Origin: Sulfitobacter maritimus
GTDB taxonomy: Bacteria > Pseudomonadota > Alphaproteobacteria > Rhodobacterales > Rhodobacteraceae
Direction: 5' to 3'
Assembly (NCBI RefSeq): GCF_013346665.1
Contig: NZ_JABVBB010000034.1
Coordinates: 310,001 to 374,000, forward strand
Length of the DNA stretch: 64,000 bases
Of the stretch, positions 18,875 through 26,298 are shown one piece after another; position 1 is the first letter of the stretch; each line of letters opens with the position of its first letter. The notes under the pieces are model-generated. The model saw only the letters and a list, made by a program, of their open reading frames with translations. It ran no database searches and had not been told where the DNA came from. Position numbers and translations under genes: made by a program.

Positions 18875-19135
18875 ATGAACAACCACAACACCCTCACCGC
18901 CTCCCATGGCGCACCGCTGCGTGACCTTCTGGCCAACCTGTCGGCTGGCGCTGGCACATTCGGCAGCAAGCTGCGCACAGGCTTTGGCAACGCGATCACG
19001 CATATGCAAATCTCGCGGATGCAGTCCGTGCTGAACGGCATGAGCGATGAGCAGCTTGCCACCGCCGGGATCACCCGCAAAGACATCCCCCAGCACGCCC
19101 GCGCGCTGGTGCTTGACGAATACGACGGTCTGTAA
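18875..19135 (+). CDS. second, divergent DUF1127-like protein
   Basis: An 86-residue protein whose second half (ISRMQSVLNGMSDEQLATAGITRKDIPQHA) follows the DUF1127 pattern but lacks its Arg-rich start. It has a longer N-terminal extension rich in Gly, Ala and Leu. GAAGGATT precedes the ATG. It lies between the canonical DUF1127 gene and the four CCTCCTCC hairpins. Its role is unknown; RNA binding or oligomerisation with its neighbour is possible. Confidence 0.75.
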   Translation: MNNHNTLTASHGAPLRDLLANLSAGAGTFGSKLRTGFGNAITHMQISRMQSVLNGMSDEQLATAGITRKDIPQHARALVLDEYDGL

Positions 19136-19162
19136 GCTTCGCGCTACTGACCTTCCCCAGAT

Positions 19163-19194
19163 CAATGCACGCCCGTCCTCCCCGGGTGGCATTG
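19163..19194 (+). ncRNA. CcsR/cuckoo-type small RNA element 1
   Basis: A 12-bp hairpin (CAATGC plus CGCCCG paired with CGGGTG plus GCATTG, one bulged A) displays loop TCCTCCC. It is the first of four such hairpins after the DUF1127 genes. The CCUCCUCC loop is the hallmark of Rhodobacter CcsR and related 'cuckoo' RNAs, which carry an anti-Shine-Dalgarno-like sequence. Confidence 0.8.
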
Positions 19195-19197
19195 TCA

Positions 19198-19238
19198 GGT
19201 GTCGGACCCGGGTCCTCCTCCCGCGCTGATCCGACGCC
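19198..19238 (+). ncRNA. CcsR/cuckoo-type small RNA element 2
   Basis: A 9-bp stem GGTGTCGGA/TCCGACGCC (one G-T pair) encloses a large loop containing TCCTCCTCCC. An inner CGGG/CCCG helix could present TCCTCCT as the apical loop. Confidence 0.8.
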
Positions 19239-19244
19239 GCATCT

Positions 19245-19271
19245 TAACGGTCCTCCTCCCCGGACCCGTTA
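19245..19271 (+). ncRNA. CcsR/cuckoo-type small RNA element 3
   Basis: The stem TAACGG plus TCC pairs with GGA plus CCGTTA, with one bulged C, and displays loop TCCTCCCC. It is the third CCTCCTCC-loop hairpin in the array. Confidence 0.8.
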
Positions 19272-19275
19272 TACC

Positions 19276-19318
19276 GGCCGGCAAGCTTCCTCCCTAGCTT
19301 GTCGGCCTTTGCTTTTTT
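19276..19318 (+). ncRNA. CcsR/cuckoo-type element 4, which is also the terminator
   Basis: A 12-bp stem GGCCGGCAAGCT/AGCTTGTCGGCC displays loop TCCTCCCT and is followed by TTTGCTTTTTT. It is therefore both the fourth CCTCCC-loop hairpin and a strong rho-independent terminator for the whole DUF1127-sRNA transcript. Confidence 0.88.
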
Positions 19319-19393
19319 GGTCCGCACTGTGAGATCAGAGAAGGCTGCCTGCCTCCGCCGAACCCCCACCGAAACTGATTTTCGCCAGAAAGG

Positions 19394-19840
19394 TTAGGGG
19401 GCCGCGCTGTCGAGCCAGATTGTGACCGGGCCGTCATTGGTCAAGGCCACGGACATATCCGCGCCGAAGCGGCCCATTTCCACCGGAACACCAAGCGTGC
19501 CAAGGTGCTGGGCAAAGACCTCATAGAGCGCTTCGGCAATTTCAGGTTTCGCCGCACCGGAAAATCCCGGACGGTTACCGCGCGACGTATCGGCGGCAAG
19601 GGTGAATTGGCTCACCACCAAGGCGGCCCCACCAGTTTGGACAAGGCTTAGGTTCATCTTGCCCCCGTCATCTTTGAACAACCGCAGTTTTGAGATTTTG
19701 ACCGCCAGTTTCTCGGCGGTCTCGGCGGTGTCATCGGGCATAGCGCAAACGAGGATCAACAGGCCCGGCCCGATCTGACCAACCACATCTCCCTCGACCG
19801 TGACCGACGCGTCAGTCACCCGTTGCAAAAGCGCGCGCAT
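19394..19840 (-). CDS. dtd: D-aminoacyl-tRNA deacylase
   Basis: A 148-residue Dtd that hydrolyses D-amino acids (and glycine on tRNA-Ala) from mischarged tRNAs. The N-terminal [13 protein letters not shown], the conserved SQFTL motif near residues 77-81 and the C-terminal [12 protein letters not shown] (Gly-cisPro type motif) are all present. The start at 19840 was chosen because it gives the family N-terminus. The reading frame is open further upstream only as an antisense-like extension over the nitroreductase gene. It is the last gene of a long minus-strand operon, one base after nitroreductase. Confidence 0.94.
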   Translation of the reverse strand: MRALLQRVTDASVTVEGDVVGQIGPGLLILVCAMPDDTAETAEKLAVKISKLRLFKDDGGKMNLSLVQTGGAALVVSQFTLAADTSRGNRPGFSGAAKPEIAEALYEVFAQHLGTLGVPVEMGRFGADMSVALTNDGPVTIWLDSAAP

Positions 19841-19841
19841 G

Positions 19842-20519
19842 TCAGTCTTTCCAATATATAATGGCCTCAGCCGTCGCCCGTTCGGTGCGAAAGCCATTGG
19901 CGGGGTGGTCGGGGTCGGCATAGCCGAACGAGATCGCACAGAGCACCAGCCGGTCATCCGGCAGGCCAAGATGGTCGCGTACCAGCGGGGCGTAGGAGGC
20001 AATGGCAGCCTGCGGAATGCTCGCCACCCCAAGCGCCGTGGCCGCGAGGGTGAAGGCGGTCACGAAGCCGCCGCAGTCCATGGCGCCGTAAGGGCCAAGT
20101 TCGGCGGGGGAAGTGACAATCGCCACATGGGGCGCATCGAACAGCGCAAAGTTGCGCAGCATCTGCGCTTTGCGGGCGGCACGGTCGGATTTCTCAATCC
20201 CCACCGCGTCATAAAGCTGGAAACCACAGGTGCGCCGCCGCTCAGCGTAGGCGCCCGAGTAGCCCGTGGGCCACGGCAGGTCCGGTTCCACCGGGGCATC
20301 GCTGCTTGCCGCGTCGAGCAGGGCCGTGCGGAACCGTTCGGTGGCATCGTCCCGCGTGATGGTAAGCTGCCAAGGCTGCGCGTTGCACCATGACGGCACA
20401 TGGCGTGCGGCGCTGACGATCTGGGTGATCGTGGCCTCCGGCAGCGGATCAGGCCGAAAGGCGCGGCAGGAATAGCGGGCGCGCAGAAGGTCACAGAAGG
20501 CGTCGTAGGTTTCGGTCAT
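19842..20519 (-). CDS. nitroreductase family protein
   Basis: A 225-residue FMN-dependent nitroreductase-fold protein. The RYSCRAF segment near the N-terminus (FMN phosphate binding), the PSWCNAQPW substrate-side motif (about 42-50) and the C-terminal [16 protein letters not shown] are typical. It probably reduces nitro or quinone compounds with NAD(P)H; the substrate is unknown. Its start overlaps the stop of the upstream zinc-ribbon gene by four bases, so it belongs to the TelA/XpaC operon at least transcriptionally. Confidence 0.9.
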   Translation of the reverse strand: MTETYDAFCDLLRARYSCRAFRPDPLPEATITQIVSAARHVPSWCNAQPWQLTITRDDATERFRTALLDAASSDAPVEPDLPWPTGYSGAYAERRRTCGFQLYDAVGIEKSDRAARKAQMLRNFALFDAPHVAIVTSPAELGPYGAMDCGGFVTAFTLAATALGVASIPQAAIASYAPLVRDHLGLPDDRLVLCAISFGYADPDHPANGFRTERATAEAIIYWKD

Positions 20520-21631
20520 TGCTGCTGCGCCACGAAATAGCCGACGATGGCGGCGGCGATCAGCCCCAGCACCACGACGATGGTAATTTTGATCGCGGAA
20601 TAGGGCCGTTCGCCCTGCACCTTGCCGGAGTGGCCGTTGACCACAAAGCGATAGGTCTTGCCACGGTATTTATAGGCCGCAAGCCAGACCGGCAGCAGGA
20701 TATGTTTAAAGGTCACATCGCTCACCTGCGTTTGAATGTCATGCACCCGCTGGCGGTCGCCGCCGATGTCGAATTTCACATCGCGCTCAATCACCCGGTC
20801 CATATGGGCGCGGACTTGGGCGAAGCCTTCTTCCAATGAGACACCGTAAGCCTCAGCGCGGAACCCGGCGAGGTATTCCGGCGCATAGGGTTCCAGCGAC
20901 GACAGGTCCCAAGGATGCAGTGCATCGGTGTGTTTCTTGGGCAGGGAGCGCGAGGCCAACACCAGCACGTCATCAAAGAACCGCGCCACCCGGCCCGACG
21001 CCGCCCGCCAGCGCACCTTTGGCACCTGTTGCCGCACCCGCTTACCGTTGCGCATAACTGTCTGGGTCACGTAATAGACCGTGCCACGCTCGCCCCGGTA
21101 GCTGGAGGCCGTCTGCGCGTCATAGGTCCAGTATGGCACGTAAATCCCCTGCATTTTCCGTCCCTTACGCGCGTATTGCTGCAAGCCGTTGGGGGCGAAC
21201 CAAAGGCTGCCGAGCCAGTCTTTCATCGCATTGCGGGCGCTTTGTTCGGATTGGGCAAAGGGCAGCACGGCGCGGGGTTTGATATGGCGGTTGGTGCCGG
21301 TGTCGACCACGATAGGCGTGGCGCAGAAGGGGCATTCAGTGGCGTGTTTGCCTGGTTCAAATTCCACCTGCGCGGCGCAGTTAGGGCAGGTGGTGACGCG
21401 GGTTTCCTCCATTTCGGCGGCAGGCAGGGCGGCTTGCAACCCGGCGCGGAAATCTTGCTCAGCGATGGCTTCCGCATGGCGGCCCGTGCCGTCGATCGGC
21501 TCCACATTGCCACAGTGATCGCAGACCAGCCGCGACTGCGCAGGGTCAAAGCGCATGTCCGAGCCGCAGGTGTCGCAGGGGAAACGGTGTTCTTCGAGCG
21601 GGGCCGCGGGGGGCTGGTCAGGAGAGGGCAT
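20516..21631 (-). CDS. TFIIB-type zinc-ribbon membrane protein (YdjG-like)
   Basis: A 371-residue protein. Two zinc ribbons (Cys19, 22, 37, 40 and Cys82, 85, 100, 103) begin the chain. A long conserved soluble domain follows (YVPYWTYDAQTASSYRGERG near 165-184; HILLPVWLAAYKYRGKTYRFVVNGHSGKVQGERPYSA near 305-341). One C-terminal transmembrane helix covers about 343-366. Proteins of this class are often annotated as helicase- or phage-replication-like, but that is misleading. In Bacillus subtilis the homologous YdjG acts with YdjH and YdjI at the membrane to localise PspA. It lies downstream of a YdjI-like gene here. Confidence 0.8.
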   Translation of the reverse strand: MPSPDQPPAAPLEEHRFPCDTCGSDMRFDPAQSRLVCDHCGNVEPIDGTGRHAEAIAEQDFRAGLQAALPAAEMEETRVTTCPNCAAQVEFEPGKHATECPFCATPIVVDTGTNRHIKPRAVLPFAQSEQSARNAMKDWLGSLWFAPNGLQQYARKGRKMQGIYVPYWTYDAQTASSYRGERGTVYYVTQTVMRNGKRVRQQVPKVRWRAASGRVARFFDDVLVLASRSLPKKHTDALHPWDLSSLEPYAPEYLAGFRAEAYGVSLEEGFAQVRAHMDRVIERDVKFDIGGDRQRVHDIQTQVSDVTFKHILLPVWLAAYKYRGKTYRFVVNGHSGKVQGERPYSAIKITIVVVLGLIAAAIVGYFVAQQQ

Positions 21632-21715
21632 GGGCGGGGGCCTTGCAAAAGCAATCAGGACAGCACAGCGCAGGCCGTGCGGGCAAAGGGGCAGCGCCAA
21701 GGGCGCTGCACGGTG

Positions 21716-22837
21716 TTACGGTGCCGGAGGCGGTGGGGGCGGCGGCATCACAGTAAAGAGCTGCGCCAGTTCGGCCACATCCTCGGCCCGCTGCCAACCG
21801 TCTTGCCCCGGCGTCCAGACCAGACTGTCGCGGCCAAGGCTGCCTTCGCTCACCTTGCGCCCCATCGCGGCCTTGGAGAAGGGGCCAGAGGTCGCGCCGT
21901 TTTCAGCGATATGCCAGACCTTCTCCATCGGAGGTGGCGGCGGCGGCACGGGCGCGGCGGCGGCAGGGGCGGGGCGTGCGCCCCATGGGCCGGCCTGCGC
22001 GGTGGCGGCTTGGGCCATGCTCATGCCCAGCCCTGCGCCAAGACCGGTTTGCATCGCCGCACCGCCCGCGCTATCGCGGCCAAGCGCTTCGGCGGCTTGA
22101 AACTGCATGTATTCATTGAGATTTCCCACCACGCCCATCGAGGTACGCTTGTCCATCACCGCTTCTACTGCAGGTGGAAGCGAGATGTTTTCGATATAAA
22201 GCTCCGGCATGGCCAAGCCATATTCCGCGATCTGGGCTTCGATCTCCTTGCCGACCAACTGCCCCAACTCCCGCGTATTGGCGGCCATATCAAGCACCGG
22301 AATGCCCGAACTCGCCAACGTGCGCGAAAACGCCTGCACGATGATATTGCGGATTTGGAACGAGATCTCGTCCATCGTGAATTCACCATCGGTCCCAACA
22401 ATCTCGGTCAGGAAACGCGCCGGATCTTTGACGCGAACCGAATAGGTGCCATAGGCCCGCAACCGCACCGGGCCAAACTCAGGATCGCGGGCGATGATCG
22501 GGTTTTTCGTGCCCCATTTCAGATCGTTGAACCGCGTCGTGTTGACGAAATAAATCTCGGACTTGAACGGGCTTTTGAAGCCGTGGTCCCAGTGCTGAAG
22601 CGACGTCATGATCGGCATGTTGTTGGTCTCAAGCATATAAAGACCGGGGGTAAAGACATCCGCCAACTGCCCCTCATGCACAAAGACCGCCGCTTGCCCC
22701 TCGCGCACCGTCAGCTTGGCGCCGTATTTGATCTCGTGACCCTCGCGCTCAAAGCGCCAAACCATCGTGTCGCGGGTGTCGTCGGTCCAGTGGATGACGT
22801 CGATAAACTGGCCGGAGAGGAAATCGAAAATGCCCAT
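21716..22837 (-). CDS. SPFH-domain 'virion core protein-like' (YdjI-like) with C-terminal GYF_2 domain
   Basis: A 373-residue protein. The N-terminal region (FIDVIHWTDDTRDTMVWRF) and the SPFH/Band-7 core (about 30-250) match the YdjI group, which is named after a poxvirus core protein. A Gly/Ala/Pro linker (about 250-305, including a run of prolines) leads to a GYF_2 adaptor domain (VWHIAENGATSGPFS... to about 360) and a proline-rich tail. SPFH proteins assemble on membranes. With the YdjG-like gene downstream and TelA/XpaC upstream, it probably organises a membrane-associated stress complex. No PspA is encoded here. Confidence 0.83.
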   Translation of the reverse strand: MGIFDFLSGQFIDVIHWTDDTRDTMVWRFEREGHEIKYGAKLTVREGQAAVFVHEGQLADVFTPGLYMLETNNMPIMTSLQHWDHGFKSPFKSEIYFVNTTRFNDLKWGTKNPIIARDPEFGPVRLRAYGTYSVRVKDPARFLTEIVGTDGEFTMDEISFQIRNIIVQAFSRTLASSGIPVLDMAANTRELGQLVGKEIEAQIAEYGLAMPELYIENISLPPAVEAVMDKRTSMGVVGNLNEYMQFQAAEALGRDSAGGAAMQTGLGAGLGMSMAQAATAQAGPWGARPAPAAAAPVPPPPPPMEKVWHIAENGATSGPFSKAAMGRKVSEGSLGRDSLVWTPGQDGWQRAEDVAELAQLFTVMPPPPPPPAP

Positions 22838-22873
22838 GGGGATGGTCCTTCTGTCGTCTGGCTAGAGGGTGCG

Positions 22874-23851
22874 CTACAACGGCCCGTCCGTCAACTCGCG
22901 GGCGATGATGCGGGTCAGGGGGTTGACCTCGGCGGCGGTCATGCCGGGGCGCAGGCGGGGATCGTAGAGCATTTTCAGCATCAATTCGTCCTGCTTGGTG
23001 AGCAGCGCAAATTCATCATCATCGTTAAAGATTGAGGGCCGCGCGGCGGGGTAGTCATTGGCCAACCCCATGCCTTGGGCCAGTTCTTCGTGGATGCAGG
23101 ACAGCCGCAAAAGCGCGGGATTCTCCGCGCGGATCACCGCCACGGCAGCGGTATAGACGTTCGGGTTGTCACCCGCGGCATAGGCGGCCACGGCGCAATA
23201 GGTGTCCCGTCGCATGTTGCGCATGGCCCGCAGGGAGGAGGCGCTGACACCCGCGACCTGCTGCGCGGCGAGCGCCAAGGTCTCAACCCGGTCATCTTCA
23301 GAAGCCACGACAACCATGAAATTGGGCGTGCCGCTGGTCGAAATTGGATGGCCGGTCACCCGCGCCAAACGACGTGCATAGGCTTCGATATTGGCGGTAT
23401 CCCGGCTGCGTTGCGAGGGCGGGACGGATTCACCAAAGAGGATGCCCATGCGAATAGGCGCTTCCCAACGGCGAAGAGGGCTTTGCCCACCGCGCCCGGC
23501 GAAATTGCCGTCATACTCATTATAGAGCGCGATCTGCTCAAAGTTGCGCGACAGCATATCGCTGGTGAAGGGCGTGTCCGCTCCGCCACCGTCTTGGCGC
23601 AACAACCCTTGCTCCAACTGCGTTTTTTGTACCTGATGCAGATAGCGCCGCAGCATCGCGCTTTTTTGCGAGGTCGGGCGGGCAACCTTTGGCGGCCGCG
23701 CAGGCGGCGCTTCGACCTGCGGCTTGGGTTTGGCCACGGGGGGCGGGGCTTTGGGCGGCTCGACACAGCCTAGCAGGGCCATGCCCGTTGCCAGCACCGC
23801 TGCGGTCCGCAGATGCCGCTGCAGACGTCTATACATCGTCGCGAACCTCAC
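22874..23851 (-). CDS. DUF2927 family lipoprotein
   Basis: A 325-residue protein with a lipoprotein signal (Leu-Leu-Gly-Cys29), a Pro/Lys-rich linker (about 31-60) and a DUF2927 domain (about 100-300). The domain includes a candidate metal-binding SCIHEELAQGMGLANDY segment resembling the HExxx core of metzincin-like proteins. The function of DUF2927 is unknown. It is a periplasm-facing member of the TelA/XpaC operon, 7 bases after telA. Confidence 0.82.
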   Translation of the reverse strand: MRFATMYRRLQRHLRTAAVLATGMALLGCVEPPKAPPPVAKPKPQVEAPPARPPKVARPTSQKSAMLRRYLHQVQKTQLEQGLLRQDGGGADTPFTSDMLSRNFEQIALYNEYDGNFAGRGGQSPLRRWEAPIRMGILFGESVPPSQRSRDTANIEAYARRLARVTGHPISTSGTPNFMVVVASEDDRVETLALAAQQVAGVSASSLRAMRNMRRDTYCAVAAYAAGDNPNVYTAAVAVIRAENPALLRLSCIHEELAQGMGLANDYPAARPSIFNDDDEFALLTKQDELMLKMLYDPRLRPGMTAAEVNPLTRIIARELTDGPL

Positions 23852-23858
23852 TCAGATA

Positions 23859-25055
23859 TCAGCTTGGCACGGCACCGCCGGTGGCATCGCCCAGCCCGGT
23901 TTCGCGGGCCTTGGCCGAGGCCAGCGTGTCGCGCAGGCGGGTTTCCATCTCTTGCAACTCCTGCTCAGCGGCGGCGCGTTTGGCTTTTCCTTCGTCGGCA
24001 ATTTGCAGCGATTCTTCGATGGTGCCAATCAGGTCTTCGTTGGCCTGTTTCACCGCTTCGATGTCAAAGACCCCGCGCTCCATCTCCTGACGGATCACCT
24101 TGTTGCTGTCGCGCAGGTTCTTAGCGTTGGAGGTCAGCAATTCGTTGGTCAGGTCATTGGCCTCGCGCACGGCGCTGGCCGCTTCGCTGCTGCGTTGGAT
24201 GGTCACGGCCTGCGCCAGTTGGGTTTCCCACAGCGGGACGGTGTTGACCAAGGTCGAGTTGATCTTGGTCACGAGGCTCTTATCGTTCTCCTGCACCAAC
24301 CGGATCGAGGGCAGAGATTGCATCGTGACCTGCCGCGTCAGTTTGAGGTCATGCACCCGCCGCTCCAGATCGTCGCGCGCAGCCCGCAGGTCGCGCAACT
24401 CCTGCGCCATCATCACCTGATTCTCGTCCTTGGCCTTATCCAGCGCGGTCTGTTTGGCGGGGATGGTCTTGTGGTCCAACTCGGTGATCTTGGCCTCGCC
24501 TGCCGCGATATAGAGCGCCAACTCGTCGTAGAATTGCAACGTCTTTTCATAAAGCAGGTCGAGCGATTTGATGTCTTTGAGCAGCGTATGCTCGTGGCCC
24601 AGCAGATTGTCGGTGATCCGGTCAATCTGGCTTTGCACTTCCTCAAATCGCGCGGTGAACTTAGCAAAAGGCGTGGCCCGTCCCAGCAGCTTTTCCCACC
24701 AGCTTTGCTTGCGCCGCACGTCCAGTTCCGACACCGAGAACCCCCGGATCGCGCTCACCATAGAGCGCAGGCTGTCGCCCGCTGGGCCCACGTCCTTGTT
24801 GCGCACATCGGCGAGCATAGATTGGCTAATTTCCTGCAATTCCGCCTGCGCGGCTGAGCCAAAGCTGACAATCGACTGCGTGTCGGTCACGTCAATCTCG
24901 GCCATGCGTTTTTCGATCTCAAAGCTCTGTGCGGGATCGGCCTTGGCCAAAGGCACAATGGCATCGGCATCCGACGGCTCGGGCAGCACATGGGCGTTTA
25001 CTTCTTCGACCAGCCCTTGCGACTGGGCGGCTTTTTCGCGGACGGCATCGGTCAT
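23859..25055 (-). CDS. telA: TelA family protein (toxic anion resistance)
   Basis: A 398-residue largely helical protein of the TelA/KlaA family, linked in plasmids and chromosomes to tellurite and other toxic-anion resistance. A helical core with the conserved QKKLPFAKF-like region (here LLGRATPFAKFTARFEEVQSQID, about 128-150) and long coiled-coil segments (about 190-370) are visible. TelA and XpaC genes are frequent neighbours. The start overlaps the xpaC stop by one base (TGATG). The molecular mechanism of TelA is unresolved. Confidence 0.88.
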   Translation of the reverse strand: MTDAVREKAAQSQGLVEEVNAHVLPEPSDADAIVPLAKADPAQSFEIEKRMAEIDVTDTQSIVSFGSAAQAELQEISQSMLADVRNKDVGPAGDSLRSMVSAIRGFSVSELDVRRKQSWWEKLLGRATPFAKFTARFEEVQSQIDRITDNLLGHEHTLLKDIKSLDLLYEKTLQFYDELALYIAAGEAKITELDHKTIPAKQTALDKAKDENQVMMAQELRDLRAARDDLERRVHDLKLTRQVTMQSLPSIRLVQENDKSLVTKINSTLVNTVPLWETQLAQAVTIQRSSEAASAVREANDLTNELLTSNAKNLRDSNKVIRQEMERGVFDIEAVKQANEDLIGTIEESLQIADEGKAKRAAAEQELQEMETRLRDTLASAKARETGLGDATGGAVPS

Positions 25056-25969
25056 CAGATCTCTTCCTTCGTATTATCGGAGGCGGGTTGCTCTAACCGG
25101 ACCCCCTCGCGGGAAAGACGCGCGCGCAGCACGTCGATTTCGACATTCAGATCGCTGCGGTCATCCAGCAGGGATTTCGCCGTGCGGGCGGCGAAATTCT
25201 CGTCCAGATCGTCCAGCAGCGCGAGGTAATCGTCACGGGCTTTTTCATCGCGGTTGCGGGCGTAGAGGTCAGCAAACTTCACCGTCGCATCATGCGCGCC
25301 GCGCAGGTAGACGACAAGGTATTTGCGCGCGGCGGTCAGATCGCGGGGATCTTCTTCAACCGTGCGGATGAGCGTGCGGGCGGTGTCTTGGAATTCGGCC
25401 AACCGGGTCTCGGCGCGGCGGTCGCCGGCGCGTTTGATGGCGCTGCCCATGCTGGCGAGCAGTTTTTCGGCCTCATCAACCACGCGGGCCACACGGTCTT
25501 GCTGAAACGTATCGACACCTTCCATGCCTTTGTTTTTCAACGGATCAATGCCAAAGGCGGCGAGGTGCAGACCGCCTGCGACAAGGCCAAAGAGCACCGG
25601 GGCCATGACGCCCGGCTCGGAGCTATAGGCGGCGACAGCGGCGCCGAGCCCGGCCAGGAGGGCGGCGAAGATCTTGCGCGGAAAGGCCGGGCGGCGGGCG
25701 ACTTTGCGGTCGTGGTATTCGGCTTCGGCCAGCAGCCCTTCGCGCAGCAGCCAGACGCCAGAGGCCAGCAGAAAGGCGCCGACCAGCCCCAGAAGCAGCG
25801 TGCTGGCACCGCCGGTGAAAGAGGTCACGGCGAGCACGACCGGCGGCAGGAACAAGAGGTTCACCCGACCGCCCACCGGATTGACGCGCAGCCTTGGCCG
25901 GGGGCGGGGCCTGTCGCCGGGCGTGTTTTCGGGATCGGGGCTATACCGCCCGCCAAACCGTTGCGCCAT
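25055..25969 (-). CDS. XpaC-like 5-bromo-4-chloroindolyl phosphate hydrolysis family protein
   Basis: A 304-residue protein. Hydrophobic segments (about 35-75 and 95-140) are followed by a helical cytosolic C-terminal domain (about 150-290) rich in Arg, Asp and Glu. The family name comes from a Bacillus phenotype and does not imply phosphatase activity. TelA-XpaC pairs recur in predicted membrane and chemical-stress systems. It overlaps telA by one base and follows the small membrane gene after three bases. Confidence 0.82.
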   Translation of the reverse strand: MAQRFGGRYSPDPENTPGDRPRPRPRLRVNPVGGRVNLLFLPPVVLAVTSFTGGASTLLLGLVGAFLLASGVWLLREGLLAEAEYHDRKVARRPAFPRKIFAALLAGLGAAVAAYSSEPGVMAPVLFGLVAGGLHLAAFGIDPLKNKGMEGVDTFQQDRVARVVDEAEKLLASMGSAIKRAGDRRAETRLAEFQDTARTLIRTVEEDPRDLTAARKYLVVYLRGAHDATVKFADLYARNRDEKARDDYLALLDDLDENFAARTAKSLLDDRSDLNVEIDVLRARLSREGVRLEQPASDNTKEEI

Positions 25970-25972
25970 GGC

Positions 25973-26203
25973 TCAAAGCCCTCCCAGAAGGCCCGAGGTC
26001 ACGCCGAGCAGCACGAGCAGCAGCGCCACATAGGCGATCTTTTGAAAGCTGGTTGGCGCCATGACATTTCCCCTTTTGCTGCCCCAGATCGGGCGCAACG
26101 CCGCATCGGCGCTGTCGGCTGCGCGGCTCAGAAATGAGACCACAGCAAGGATGATAACGGCGAGCGCGGCGAAGACCAACAAAAACAGCAATATACGTGC
26201 CAA
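25973..26203 (-). CDS. small two-helix membrane protein
   Basis: A 76-residue protein with one hydrophobic helix at 3-25 and another at 55-75 around a basic cytosolic loop (WGSKRGN). I do not recognise a family. It is the first gene of the TelA/XpaC operon, with TAGGAG as ribosome-binding site just after a perfect 8-bp hairpin (26217-26238). Close spacing to xpaC (three bases) suggests it is a component of the same membrane assembly. Confidence 0.7.
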   Translation of the reverse strand: MARILLFLLVFAALAVIILAVVSFLSRAADSADAALRPIWGSKRGNVMAPTSFQKIAYVALLLVLLGVTSGLLGGL

Positions 26204-26216
26204 ATCGGCGCTCCTA

Positions 26217-26238
26217 TTCCGGCGGTTTCACGCCGGAA
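26217..26238. repeat. perfect hairpin before the TelA/XpaC operon
   Basis: TTCCGGCG/CGCCGGAA with a 6-base loop lies immediately 5' of the ribosome-binding site of the small membrane gene. A second inverted repeat (AACGCAG/CTGCGTT, 26259-26274) sits between it and the end of rluB. Neither has a T-run, so they may be 5'-leader structures or read-through attenuators. Confidence 0.5.
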
Positions 26239-26298
26239 GGCTCCGGCAGTGTTGGCCCAACGCAGTGCTGCGTTGCGGCGTTCCGAAAGAGGCGCGTC

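Noticed and set aside
20516-21631. Helicase or primosomal annotation for the zinc-ribbon gene
   Set aside because: There are no Walker motifs; the double zinc ribbon, soluble domain and C-terminal membrane helix match the YdjG group instead.
20915-23035. A 706-codon plus-strand frame across the YdjG-like and SPFH genes
   Set aside because: Composition is His/Arg/Gly-rich as expected of an antisense frame in GC-rich DNA. The minus-strand frames contain zinc ribbons and SPFH motifs.
25055-25969. Phosphatase activity implied by the family name of the XpaC-like protein
   Set aside because: No phosphatase motif is visible; the name comes from a phenotype, so the activity is not claimed.
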